64,000 nucleotides of DNA, from NCBI GenBank assembly GCA_011634665.1, contig WAEK01000004.1, positions 1,599,501 to 1,663,500 on the forward strand. Direction: 5' to 3'. A model generated the notes under the pieces. It had not been told where the DNA came from, did not search any database, and saw only the letters and a program-made list of their open reading frames with translations. Source of the DNA: Mortierella sp. BCC40632. Lineage: Eukaryota > Mortierellomycota > Mortierellomycetes > Mortierellales > Mortierellaceae. Within the stretch, counting starts at the first letter, position 1, and each line of letters opens with the position of its first letter. Made by a program: the position numbers and the translations under genes. Shown piece by piece: positions 52,800 to 64,000 of this stretch.

Positions 52800-55370
52800 A
52801 AAGAAGGTGACCATTGGTTGCAAATAAGTGCTTGAGAGGAGCTGATAACGCGCATGTTCAATAAGTTATTGAGCGAATTGACCTCTCAATCTGTGGTCAA
52901 AAATTTTTGCAAGGCACAATATATTATCAAAAAATTTTTTAATAGTAAATAATCAACAATTTAATCTATTAGAATTTATTCTCCATTTCAGATGTTTTTG
53001 GCCTCAGATTGCGCTACTTATTTGAAGATTAACACCCCCCTTCGCAGTAACCCCGTGCAACTGACCGTGCATAATCCTCGAAAATAAGAATGGAAAAAAC
53101 AAAAACAGATGAAATGGAGAATACCATAAGTCATAAATAAAAATGAAATATTGTATTTGAATTATAATTTGGAAAATATATACCAATTATTCTATTCCAA
53201 ATAAGTAAATTTCTTTCTATGTTGGATACTAGGTAATATTTCAATGATCGACATGTTTGAATTTATTTGAAAAATCATGATTATTAAATTACTTTACCAA
53301 TATTATTTAGACAATAATACAAGATAATTAATACACTAATAAATGTATTCAGATTATAACTTATATTTATGTAGAATATATTAAAAATCAAAGCAATAAT
53401 TATACTAATTATATAAATATTCATTGAGCACTATATTATCATTTTAAAACTCGAAAAAAATCACTAAATAGTTTCTAAAGGATGTTGATAATAAACAAGC
53501 TTAATTTAGGTAAGACATTATTAGAATATTAAGCCAAAGAAATCCGTCTATAAGAAACGTAAGTAATTATTAATTCACAACCTTCATAGATATTGTGAAA
53601 GTGAAATGCATTTTAAATATAACGTGATCCACAATATTATTTGAAAAATTAGAAATATTTTACAATTATGATCAATTGAAATTTGATGTATATTTATATA
53701 GAACTCAATATTTAATCAGATATTCTATATTCCACACATACATTCGTAGATAATATATGGTTAATTGGCATAGTGAACTTGTATAAGAAGCTATAATGCT
53801 ACAAATATTATACGCAAACAAATCTCAATATCAAGAGAGATGGAAAATATTAGAAAATGATTAATAAAGTATTATATGTGCTTTTAACAAATCTTATCCA
53901 AAGAAAACTCTAATAGTATATACTCAACATGAAATGAATAAAAACTAGTTCTATTAAATGAGAATATTGACACGACCAAATTTAAATTTTAGAAAAACTA
54001 TGTTATTGTGTTTCCCAAAAATTTCACTAAAATATTTTGAATTTTATGAAGCTCCATGCAACATGAAACTATTTGAGATATTGTTAAAATTTGTTTTCTG
54101 ATTAATCATAAATTATTATTCAAGGATAACCGGTCTTGTATAATATACTACTACTAACATGGATTATGACAATCTAAGACCGTTTGCACTTATACTTTAT
54201 CTAATTTCAAATTATCAATAATTAACCATATATTTTCTAAATTGTATTACTTGCCAACTGAACGAACTTTAATTACTGGTCATCAAGGACCCAAGATTAT
54301 ATTTAGAATTTTTCAATAGTAAATTAAAATTCTCTTATTTTTTGTATGATTACTGATTATGTCATTGGAATAGAAAATATAAAGGAGTGGCAGTCAAGGG
54401 TGGAAATCATTGAACATGATTCTTGGTTGTACAATTGAACTAGAGTATTAATTCTTCTGACAATTGGCAAGTTGTCAAAGGTATATTTTGAAATAATATT
54501 TTGGAATCAAAGTAAATCCTAGATTTTAATCAATTAATGGCATTTTCTGATTCGACAGAGTGAAATGCTAATGATTCAGAAGACCCCTGATTTCAGAATT
54601 TGAGACTTCATATAAAATGTCGAACATGCATTCTTATACTTGGGCAAAGTGAGTCTTCTTTGACCCTGAGCTTTTTTGAGAAATTCTACCAAATACCACT
54701 TAAGGCTATTCTTATCTTATAATTTTGTCATTAGAATTATTATGGCGCTCTAGACACAATAGTGCCAAGGTCGCTATCATCTAGTTTTTTAATTGAATGA
54801 CTTCCTAATCTAAATGCACAAGATTGTTGTCAAGTGAATTAATTTTAAAATGGATTATACTTATTATAATATTTTCTATTTCATCTGTTTTAGCTTTTCA
54901 ATTTGTATTTTCGAGGATTATGCACGGTCTATTACACGAGGTTACTGCGAAGGAGGGTGTTAATCTTCATGTCAGCAGCACAAACTGAGGTCAAAATCAT
55001 CTGAAATTTAGAATAGTATATTTCTTTAAATCTGAAGGAATATAACTTTTATAATAAGACTAAAGCGATAACCATGATTTTTCAATTGATTAATATTAGG
55101 AGTGCCACATGCTAGCCAATCTCCAAATACACAAATGCATCGCGTTATCCAAAAATGGAACCTAAGATTGAAAAGACAATATTTTTCTTTTATGCTAAGA
55201 AAGCAAGCATATTACTATTTTTGAAAATGAAAATATTTTATACATATATCATGTTTTTTATTGTTAAGAAATTATGAAAATCATTTACGAAAAGAAGATT
55301 TTAAGCAATTAAAGATTGTTGTTAGTGGTTGATTAAACTATTTTCTCAAAAATATTTATATCATTTCATA
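52800..55370. repeat. A+T-rich block with long inverted repeat
   Basis: Extremely A+T-rich, no genes. The ends of an inner 2-kb segment are inverted repeats: 52985-53110 (GATTAACACC...CAGTAACC...GACCGTGCATAATCC) against 54870-55015 in reverse. A third, weaker copy is at 49645-49700. This looks like the TIRs of an old, decayed DNA transposon. Confidence 0.6.
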
Positions 55371-55379
55371 TGGTTTTGA

Positions 55380-56238
55380 TTTTTGCAAAGTTAATATTGA
55401 CAACAAGAGATGATCTGCTACTGTTAGTCAGTCAACAGATCATGCTAATATTCCCTTATTTACTACGTTATCCTCGTAAATTAGCATCGTCTCAACCATC
55501 AAATATAGTTGACACGCCTATTATTGTAACGTTTTAGAGACCAATTGTGTAGGTTCTTCGTCGTCATTTTTGCATTTTCATTTCTTACCAAGTAATCGCC
55601 TTAATTTATTTTTAACTACCCTGACTCACATTGCCACTATTACTCACCCCCCATCAATGTCTATTCTAAAAGACCTGCGACTTCAATCAGTGATTCTTTA
55701 CAGTTTTCATGGGCTATCAATATCTGATACGGCTGCGTTGTTGTCGGTCTCAGAGATATGAGTGCTCCAATGGAGAAGGCAAGACTGAGAACGTAATTCT
55801 TAGACTACTTGCAAATGATTCATTATTGTATTAGTATTGACGCTATTGTTCACTATTGAAATAGTGATGTTCAACAATACTGGTTCAGTGGTGCATAGAA
55901 GTGTATCTGAACGGAAGTCAAGATGGCCTAATGAGGTTATTGACTATGTGAGACAGTGCTAAAGACCATCCCTGCTTCCTTCTGGAAGAGCTCCAAGAAG
56001 CACTCCGTTACAAGTTCCCAGACTTGAAAAATTTGTCACTTAGTACTCTTTTTCGAAATTTTTGACATGACTTAAGGTTGAGTAGTAAGATACTACCAAG
56101 CCTACTCGCGATGCTTTTCCTCAAGTAATCGAGGATTCCAAGGCACGCCTGTCACCATTGTACCTAAATCGGGAGGTGTAGATATTTGTAGATGTAACGA
56201 GCAATGACGAGCGTGCTGCCATGTGCAAGAGGTCATCC
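55380..56238 (+). pseudogene. Decayed second copy of the transposase region
   Basis: Parallel to 49840-50745. MSILKDLRLQSVILYSFHGLSISDTAALLSVSE at 55657-55758, then a stop, an intron-like segment, MFNNTGSVVHRSVSERKSRWPNEVIDYVR and further broken sequence. Many differences are C-to-T or G-to-A. The A2 LTR cuts it at 56238. Confidence 0.85.
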
Positions 56239-56399
56239 TGAGTTAGGGTGAGCCCTGTCCTAGGGCTCCAACAATAGACCTAGGAGATATAGGAATACCT
56301 CCTATAAAAGGAGGGACGCCATCCTAGATAGACCCTTAGAAGTTGACCCCAGAACTATTAAACTACTTCCACCCTAGAACACCCTTCGAACCTGTTGCA
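56239..56399 (+). repeat. Family A2 5' LTR, 161 bp
   Basis: TGAGTTAGGG ... CTGTTGCA, set by the end of transposase homology on the left and the PBS on the right. Contains TATAAAAGG at about 56312. A fragment of the same LTR is at 18473-18546. Confidence 0.8.
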
Positions 56400-56513
56400 T
56401 TGGTAGCAAAGGTTTCCTTCCATCGACCATCCTTGACATCACTGAACCCTCCTCAACCCTTGATTTTTTTTTTTTTCCGTTCCAAACCACAGACCACCGT
56501 GACTGCATTGAAC

Positions 56514-56547
<34 letters not shown>

Positions 56548-56562
56548 AAGAGAGCCCTCGAC
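56400..56562 (+). promoter_or_regulatory. A2 primer binding site and leader
   Basis: TTGGTAGCAAAGGTTTCC at 56398-56415 next to the LTR, then a leader with an A27 tract (about 56517-56545) before the gag ATG at 56563. Confidence 0.7.
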
Positions 56563-57546
56563 ATGACCTCCCTCGCAGATCTCCTTGCTTCCCTTGGACT
56601 TTCGGAAGAGCAACAACAACAAGCCCTCGCGACAGCAACTGCCACAACTACGCAAACCACCACGGATCAACGTGCCGCTCTAAACGACGAAGCCCGGACT
56701 CTTGCCACTGTTCTAAAGCCCAAGAGACCCCCCTCGTACCAAGGAAACATCGATGCCATCGCCTCCCTCAATTTTATTGAAGGCCAAGAAGAATACTACA
56801 CCATTGTTCAATTGGCCCCAGAAAGCTGGGTACGCTGGACTGTCTTAGCCCTAGAAGGCGATGCAAAAGCATGGTGGCGAACCTCGGGATTGAAACTCAA
56901 CGATGAATGGGACACCTTCAAGGGGAAATTCATACGTGCGCACACCCCTCCTAATGCTGTTAATCTTGCCCGCGACGCGCTAAGAAACATGCGCCAGAAT
57001 GGAGCACCAGTTATCGAATATTACAATCGGTTCCACCACTACCTCAGACAAGTTCCCAAGATGGACCCTGACGATGCACTCCACACCTTTGTGAATGGCT
57101 TGGATAGCCAGACGGCAATACTCGTCAAAGTACACCGCCCCAAGACATTAGAAAACGCTATCGAATTAGCCACTGAGATGCACAACATTGTCCATCCCTC
57201 AGCACTTCCCGCTATTCAAGGGCCCACCCCAGTCAAACACAAACACGAGAATGCCTGAGACAGGACCTTCGCCTATGGATGTGGACAACATGCACTTCTT
57301 GTCCCCATATTTTTTAACAATCCCATGGCAGTCAATTACCAAGGCCTCGGAAACTATCGAAACTCCACACTTGGCAAGCTTACACATCAAGAACGAGACC
57401 ACCTCCGTAAAATTGGTGCATGCTTCCGCTGTCGGAAGACTGGCCACCTCGCTCGAGATTGCCGTTCAAGCAAGAAACCTACCAACATGAATAATGTCGA
57501 GACTACCGAAGATAAGAAGTCGGGAAAAGCCGAGGGCAGTCTGTAG
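56563..57546 (+). pseudogene. Family A2 gag, one or two frameshifts
   Basis: Starts MTSLADLLASLGLSEEQ. Capsid region with LAPESWVRWTVLALEGDAKAWW and DDALHTFVNGLDSQ, then a one-base excess near 57209 (CACTTCCC where the twin copy has CACTCCC) and a T-run difference near 57315. The end encodes the knuckle CFRCRKTGHLARDC. The inverted twin at 37396-38359 has the unbroken frame. Confidence 0.9.
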
Positions 57547-59219
57547 ATCAGGACAGAACCGCCCAGAAAAGTGAACCCACTCTAACCCTGGTCAACAGGG
57601 AGGATAATGACGAGATTGTTGCACATACAAATAAAATGATTGCTGTCACACACTCTCTCAACCTCTCCGACAATGCCCCTTATCCACTGACCCTACCACC
57701 GATCCTACGCAGCCACCAGTAACCCTACAGCCACGACAACCACTAAAGAAAACTAAAAAAATATAAACGTGCAATCCACCTTCAATCCTTCAACTCCTCC
57801 AAGCGACTCTCGAAACAGCTTTTTAACCTTCGTCAGATGCATCAACGGACGACCTGCCAGAATTCTTATCGATGGAGGAGCAGAAGGCGATGTGATTAGT
57901 AAATCCTTTTGCATGACCAACGGATTGGAGATGATCGAAAGTGAACCGATTCCAGTTATTTTGCCAGACGGAACATCCACTATCACGTACCACTCAGCAG
58001 TGATCGAACTCGAAAGGGAGCAATACAAGAACGAAATATCGGCCATTGTTTATCCCCTCAAGAAATACGATCTTATCCTTGGCAAGCCTTGGTTAACGGA
58101 CACCAACCCATCAATCAATTGGCGGAACAACGATCTCCATTTCGAACAAGATGGGCGAAGGTCCACTGGAAATGTGATGGATTTGAAAACAAGAAGAACG
58201 CCTCCAAGACCGTCATGTCTGCCATTAGCCTTTTGAGCATGGCAAAAGGAGAAAGCAGCACGATATTCCTCGCACAAGTGAAAATCTCCAAGCCCGACTC
58301 TGACAAGACGGTGTCGTGTAGTAACTGACACTGGTCGCAGTAGTTACGATTTTAGCCCTTTCCAAGAGGTGGACAACCTGGGGCTGCGGAGCCATCTGGT
58401 CTGCATGCCCCTCAATAGATAGTAGATGAATAAATACTTGAGCAGGCTCTTGTTTGCTCCTGGTCGTTTCTTCCTTTTGTTTTTGTTCCTTGTTGACTTT
58501 GAAAGTAAGATGCGTCCACCCTTCCCCCTTCTTTTGTAGAAGCTTGATTTAGCTTTGTGCTGCCTTCCGCTCGTTTCATGCCATTGAAGAGCTCCTGGCG
58601 ACCCGTTGGTAGCATGGCGCTTTTGATGTAAGACTCTTCTCGTTTCGTTCCCCCCCCCCTCTTTCATTCTTTCCTTCCTTCCTGGCTGTTGTTCCCACCT
58701 GAGCAATCCTATGACTCTCATTCATTGGCCCTCGACCAGATGACCGTCCCTTTGCCTTCCTCTCCTTTGAGCATCCCCCGTGTGTCTTTGGAGCAAGGAG
58801 CTACAGCACAACGGATACTCCGGACAGTGTCTCCCGCATCATCGAGACAGAATTTCCAGATGTGTTCCCCTCAGAACTTCCAGAAGAGCCGCCACCAGAG
58901 AGAGGAAGCAGTATGAAGATTGAAACTGAACCGCACGCTGACCCACCAGTACGACCTGTTATTCGCCTATCCATAGCTGAGCTGGACGAGCTGAAGAAGC
59001 AACTCACAGTACTACTGAAAAAGGGGTTCATCTCTCCGAGCACTTCGCCCTATGGAGCCCCAGTATTGTTTGTCAAGAAAAAGGATGGTACCTTACGCAT
59101 GTGCGTTGACTATCGTGGCCTCAACAAGATCACCAGAAAGAACCGACACCCACTGCCCAGAATTGACGAGCTGATCGACAGGTTTAAAGACGCAAAATTC
59201 TTTACGAAACTGGATCTCA
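57547..59219 (+). pseudogene. Family A2 protease and N-terminal RT, truncated by Hel-N
   Basis: Protease [31 protein letters not shown] (57800-58160), a frameshift near 58160, the family B solo LTR 58312-58810, then RT from TEFPDVFP through [18 protein letters not shown] and [10 protein letters not shown] to FFTKLDL at 59217. The catalytic Asp pair is missing. The RT part translates identically to the minus-strand twin. Confidence 0.9.
58312..58810 (+). mobile_element. Solo LTR family B, 499 bp
   Basis: Ends TGTCGTGTAG / CTACAGCACA with the 4-bp TSD ACGG (58308-58311, 58811-58814). Same insertion as 36135-36631, seen in its inverted duplicate. Confidence 0.93.
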
Positions 59220-59872
59220 TCTATATAATGACGCACGTAACTGACACAGCCTAAAAAGGTATCGATGCCCAAATAAGGAAAATCTCTTAAGATGCCCCTT
59301 CTGAATCGACCCCATGTCCTCATCAAAGTGAATGACCAAATGCTCCTTTGAAAATGAATCACTTTCATCCATTAAAAGGTCGTTTTTCATTCATGAACCC
59401 TCGAGAAAAACTCGAAAATAGAATCCTATCCTTATTGCATAGGGCGTAGATGTGTAGACTTTTTTTTTTATCATTTATTGAACATCCCAAAGAAGGTATC
59501 ACAGACTTACAAAGAGTTCCTTCACCGAGTAGTCGGGTCCTCTCAAACATCTCTAATCTGATTGCTCAGAAACCTACTAAAGAACCATAAGCAAGGCTCA
59601 CCTCTCCCTTGCCCTGGACTCATGTACGCTGGCATCGTTTCTTGAGAAAAGACCAGCTTATCTCATTCTGTAGATTATGTTCTTGCTCCTCAGCAAAAGA
59701 GGGCCATGCATCGCATGCCATCATAGCCTTGCAAAAGCACAAAAGGTCGAGAGGATCTGTCTAAATGAGGAAACTCCAGTCCATGTGCGTCAGAAATCTT
59801 CCCACGAGCAGTCTTCTGGCTGAGCACAGAATGCACTGTATTCTGTGACAGGTCATGGTACACCATGTGAGG

Positions 59873-59879
<7 letters not shown>

Positions 59880-59911
<32 letters not shown>
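59880..59911. repeat. T32 homopolymer
   Basis: Position equivalent to T31 at 29473 and much shorter A tracts at 26819 and 35045 in the other copies, showing length change between copies. Confidence 0.85.
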
Positions 59912-59915
<4 letters not shown>

Positions 59916-60429
59916 GCACTCCTTTCCCTTCCTTGACCGCACTCCACCTTTCTTTCTTTCTTCCATCCTCCAGCTCTAAACTGCCCCTCCTCCTCTTTCT
60001 TATCCTCTCCTGCTTCCCTCCCTCCTCCTCCTCTCAACAACCTACCCTCATTCCCACAGCCGTCCCTCGCCATCCTCATTCACCTTAGCATTATACATTC
60101 CAGCATTGCTCGCCATCCATCGTTTCAGCAAAGGCCTAATTACTTTTCCTCTTTCCCGTAGTCGCCAGCAACCATACCCGTAAGAACCTACTGTACACGA
60201 TGTTTGTCTCTCTGTGTTTCCTTTCGTCTCTACTTTTTTTATCCTCATGCGTTCACTGTCTTGAGCCAAGCTTTTTTTTTTTTTTTTTCTTTTATTCAAG
60301 AAATAGAAAAAGCACCAGCTATTCTTCCTGCGCATTGATAACAGAAATAAGGCAAGTGCATATGAGAGAGAGAGGCATCTAGGAGACCCAAGAGGTGTAT
60401 GGTCTCCATTTCATTATCAACTGAACCAT

Positions 60430-60915
60430 TTTGACCGTAGTTCATTTCAACGTCTTCCTTTGTGTGCTTACCACTGACCTCGATAAGTTTGCTTTCTTTG
60501 CTTCTATTTTATTGCAGGAAGCGCATGCATATGGCCCCTCAAAGGTACAGTCAGTCGTGGGAAGTTTTTTTTTTTTTTTTTTTTTGGTAGAGATGTATGT
60601 AGCAGTTGCAGCTTAACGTCTTCTTTGGGTGTGCTCACTGCTCACCGCTGACCTCGATAAGTTGGCTTTCTTTTCTTTTCTTTTTTTTTTGCAGGAAGGG
60701 CATGCATAAGGCTCCTCAAAGATTCAGTCGTGGGAAGGTATGTTCTTTTTTTTTTTTTTTTTTTGAGAGATGTATGTAGCAGTTGCAGCTTAACGTCTTC
60801 TTTCTTTGTGCTCACTGCTCACCGCTGACCTCGATAAGTTGGCTTTCTTTGCTTCTATTTTTTGCAGGAAGGGCATGCATAAGGCTCCTCAAAAGATTCA
60901 GTCGTGGGAAGGTAT

Positions 60916-60947
<32 letters not shown>

Positions 60948-60965
60948 TAGAGATGTATGTAGCAG
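60430..60965 (+). repeat. Tandem triplication of an exon-like block, about 180 bp each
   Basis: Three units near 60430, 60606 and 60786, each with TTCAACGTCTTC/TTAACGTCTTC, GACCTCGATAAGTT, a TTGCAG acceptor-like site, GGAAG(C/G)GCATGCATA...CTCCTCAAA, CAGTCGTGGGAAGGT donor-like site and a long T tract ending TGTAG or GAG. Other Hel-N copies have one unit. Confidence 0.85.
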
Positions 60966-61956
60966 TTGCAGCTATAAGGCGAAAGGTGGTCAGAGCAATT
61001 GAGTGGAGTTGTTGCAACAGAGACTGGGAGCAGCTCCATGAAAGAGGTTGTAGCTGCAGTGGGTTTGATGGCATCTGCGTAGAGAGCGTGGGAGCTTTTG
61101 ATACTGCTGACTTTCAGTCATCAACATAAAATGGTCAATTCCCACACTCTTTCCCTCTCTCTCACACACGAACACATTCATTCAATCTCTCTCTCCATCT
61201 CTCTCTTCAATTCAAAGCTGCCTTTCACATGAATACAATGTCTTCCTCCTGTGAACCATTGAATTAGCTATTGTTGTTTGAAAAGAAACATAAAAGCCTA
61301 ATGTTGATAGCATTATGGATTACGGAGACTACCCTATTACCACTTCAATAAAGTGTGCCATCCCTACCTAAAATAAGAACCAGCCTACTGGGGCTCCTTC
61401 TGAGCCAAGGATTAGAGAACATTGGTCTCCATACACTACTTCAAAAAGCGAAAGGAATAGGAAACAAAAAAAAATAAAAAGGCTCCACCTTAATCATTGG
61501 AGTATCCATACACAAGCTCACTGATCTGCAAACCAACTCATACTCGGAAGTATCTCTGTGAAGAATCTACATTCCTGTGTACGACAGATTCAGCAGTAAC
61601 TAATGGCTCCATGGTCTTCTTCAAGATAGAGCCCAACCTGGATAGAGTAGGGGTAAAAGTGATATTACATCCCTATCATACAGACACCTTTCTCTCCTTT
61701 TCTTTCTTTCCCACGCAACACTTTCTTTTTCTTTCACGTCTTCCCACGCACATAGCACATTTACACAGAGATATTAACAACTTCAGTACGAAGCAACACG
61801 ATTTGCCCTGTGTCTTTGCAATAATTGCCCCAGTTTGACTATGAGATGAATCAAACATCTCGAGTAAACCCAATTAAATGTGAGGTTATAAAAAACTACA
61901 ATCTCTGATGAGATATTCTTACACTTTTCCATCCCTTCTCTTCTCATTTTCATCTA

Positions 61957-62289
61957 ATGAAACGACTGACATCATATCGCCATTGTCACCGTCAGTGGCG
62001 AAAGCCTTCAGCTCGGCCTCATTCCTCATCGAACTTTACCGTGGCCAAGAAGCAAAGACGTGAAAAAGTAATAGCGGTCGAAATACCGCTCTACCACAAG
62101 CCCACCTCGGAGCCTCCGCCCTTCCCACACGAGGAATTCACAAAGGACGAGTGGGAAGATATAATATCAAGTCTTGAGCTACTTGAAAAACAGCTAATTG
62201 CAGAGATGGCTCATTGTCAACTTTGTTTTTGAACAGACCATGTTCATCAAAAACACGCTGCAATTGCGCTATTATTACTGACAGCTTCA
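61957..62289 (+). CDS. Gene M: EW-acidic motif and Cys-rich tail (frameshifted at the end)
   Basis: Unrecognised small protein, about 110 residues. Starts MKRLTSYRHCHRQWRKP with a basic N-terminus, then KKQRREKVIAVEIPLYHKP, the acidic motif EEFTKDEWEDIISSLELLEKQ, and in the frame of the copy at 18549 a tail CQLCLNRPCSLKTRCNC. Here two extra T near 62225 shift the frame and end the protein at CQLCF. The motif DEWEDIISSLELLE matches QEWDDVFTTLDDLE in the Hel-1 cargo gene, with the same CX2CX4CX5CXC tail, so M and that gene are probably related. No catalytic motif. Follows the Hel-N upstream region and precedes K. Confidence 0.6.
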
Positions 62290-63261
62290 AAAAAAAATAT
62301 TTTTATCACAAAAAGGTTCTTTGATTGTTGTAAAGAAGAGTAACCACTGAATGTGGTTGGGAAAGAAGGAGAAAAAAGAGATCACGGAAGAAAGAAAGAA
62401 AGAAAAAAAAAGCCGAACTGAAAAAGGAATGAGCGGGTGGCACCACCATCCCTTCTCCTTATCTTTCCCTTCTGTCAACTCATCAAGCCTTTCTACACTG
62501 TCACCCTCACTCTCTTCTATTTCAATGGAGTAGCAACTGTAGAGAAATTATAGGAGGCATAATGATCGGGATAGACCTGCCTAATAGAACAAAAGAAGTA
62601 GTATTCGGCACGAACAAGGAGAAGGAGAAGGAGAATACACCACATACTGTCAGAGAGATACACCTGTACCGCCTAACCTCTCTCCGGTTAGGCCTTTTAA
62701 TAGTCGACCTCCTTTTCTCCAGCTTCTCTTTCGCATATATTCATAGCGATAAAAATGAAACTACACCACAAAGCGAATATGAGAGATATAGAGATGGAGG
62801 AGCTGCCAAAGAGAGGGAGAGATAGACGCGGAGCAGGAGACACTAAGAGGTTGCATTCAAAAAAAAAACAAACAAACAAACAAACAAACAAACAAACAAA
62901 CAAACAAACAAACAAACAAACGAACAACCAAACTAAGAGATTGCATTAGTGCCAACCAAAAGGACTATGTCAATTTTACACACCTTCACACTCAAACACA
63001 GAAGAGAGAGTGAAAAAGAGGAAAGGCGATTAAACAACACGCTGTAACGCCTAATCTCTCCTATTGTACTAACACTCTCTGTGTCCACCACTTCACCTTT
63101 GTTTCCACCACCTTCTCCCCTTCATCGCTTCATGCCACTCAAGGCGAAGGAGGATAAAAGGAGTGATATGAGACGGAGCGTGCTCTTTTTCACACGGCCC
63201 CTTGCCTTCTCTTCTCTTCCCTATCATCCTATCAAGCTCTCTCTCTCCTCACCTCAAAGAT
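62290..63261. other. M-K spacer with (CAAA)n
   Basis: Near copy of 18683-19660. Contains (CAAA)n at about 62867-62925 where the other copy has A34 plus fewer CAAA units, and the K 5' region with pyrimidine-rich CTCTCTCTCC. No gene seen. Confidence 0.65.
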
Positions 63262-63953
63262 ATGCCCTCTCATTTTGTTTACCTTGGTTCCAGCTATGGT
63301 TTGATCTGCGAAGGATGCCTTGAGGAAAATCACTACAGCCAAGATAATCCACGCTGCGCCAGCTGCAATGACCTACCTATCCTTCTAGATCCAACAGAAA
63401 TAGAAAGGAAGCTGCAACTTTTCGAAGTGGTCAACGTCAGTATTGTCCCTCTTTTCTCAGACTTAGAGTCCCCTCCTCCTCCGGACCCCAGATCAGCAGA
63501 CAATAACATCCGACAATCAAGGCTTGAAAGAATTCGCTCCATCACTCTATCAACCTGCGATGAAAAAAGGGTGATAATAAGCTCAGACAGCCAAATATAC
63601 CCATTTATTCTTCAATTCAAAGACCTATCCAGATGGTTGGAACCATTTGGGTACAAAGATATCCCCTTTGTCAACCACGAGGACCTGATCGGTTTTGAAA
63701 TACCTGAAGACGCTTCAGTATATCGATGTCTTTGCTTCTCAGGAACAACATGCATCCACTGCCTTTCCGACACATCTCTATGCACCTGCAAAAAGAAAAA
63801 ATGGTGTAGGGAGTGTCGAATGAGAGAGCGCTACTTTGGAGTAGACTCCCAACTTGACGAGGATACTTTGCGCGAGGAATTTGAATATGACCAAGAATAT
63901 GAGGAGGAACTCTATAACAGACTCAGCGACAATCCTTATAACGATGAAGGGAA

Positions 63954-63960
<7 letters not shown>
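63262..63960 (+). CDS. Gene K copy f, intact Cys-rich Helitron-borne ORF, 232 aa
   Basis: Same length and architecture as copy b: CEGCLEENHYSQDNPRC knuckle, DPTEIERKL, SDLESPPPPDPRSADNN, WLEPFGYKDIPFVNHEDL, CFSGTTCIHCLSD...CTCKKKKWCREC, acidic tail to NDEGKY. It keeps CIHC where copy b has CIHS, so f has the fuller second Cys cluster. The six or so differences from b are spread along the protein. A poly-A of about 27 starts at the stop codon. Confidence 0.7.
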
Positions 63961-63987
<27 letters not shown>

Positions 63988-64000
63988 CACAGATAAATAG

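Larger units (their letters stand above)
59220..64000 (+). mobile_element. Hel-N copy 4, right end outside the window
   Basis: 5' TCTATATAATGACGCACG at 59220, after the RT sequence ...CTGGATCTCA (same site as copy 2). Matches the Hel-N upstream region to about 61890, then carries gene M, a spacer and intact gene K. Copies 1 and 2 have no M, so either M was gained here or lost there. A triplicated exon-like block lies at 60430-60965. Confidence 0.82.

Overview
The window reads as a repeat-dense, gene-poor part of a fungal nuclear genome. Evidence for a fungus: chromodomain-bearing Ty3/Gypsy elements, Rep/Pif1 Helitrons with short GT-AG introns, an IS630/Tc1 transposase with a GC-AG intron, and no bacterial signals. 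The zinc-knuckle style (CX2CX4HX7C) makes me lean to an early-diverging fungus of the Mucoromycota kind, but that is inference. I see no secure host housekeeping gene. Almost every base belongs to transposons inserted into other transposons, and many insertions can be read to the base from target-site duplications (TSDs) or from reading frames that rejoin on paper.

Layout. 1-1.8 kb: hAT-type MITEs, one holding a solo LTR, and the start of an old Helitron carrying a gene here called K. 1802-14043: a bounded autonomous Helitron (Hel-1) inserted into K. It carries a cysteine-rich second gene and a six-segment Rep-helicase gene, and the latter is split by a chromovirus with identical 267-bp LTRs (7865-13107). 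14.0-21.4 kb: the rest of that K copy, two more K copies (one intact), MITEs, solo LTRs and long A/GA satellites. 21.5-25.5 kb: a decayed second Rep Helitron (Hel-2) broken by two MITEs and two solo LTRs. 25.8-35.7 kb: K-carrying Helitrons (Hel-N): a truncated one, a full one joined to it head to tail, and a third nested inside the full one's K gene. 35.7-48.2 kb: minus-strand chromoviruses broken by three solo LTRs, a small Helitron with a 28-bp minisatellite, and a foldback element. 48.2-56.2 kb: very A+T-rich DNA surrounding a GC-richer island with a transposase and a convergent unknown gene, then a decayed second transposase copy. 56.2-64 kb: a plus-strand chromovirus interrupted by another Hel-N copy with intact K and gene M; most of it is an inverted duplicate of 33.4-38.4 kb.

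The most interesting signal is a set of Helitron-borne accessory genes (2603-3563, K, M) sharing small Cys/His modules and a tryptophan-acidic motif but no enzymatic domain I recognise. Hel-N elements carry K with no visible Rep-helicase. Long homopolymers are everywhere and many frameshifts sit in them, so decay and sequencing error are hard to separate.
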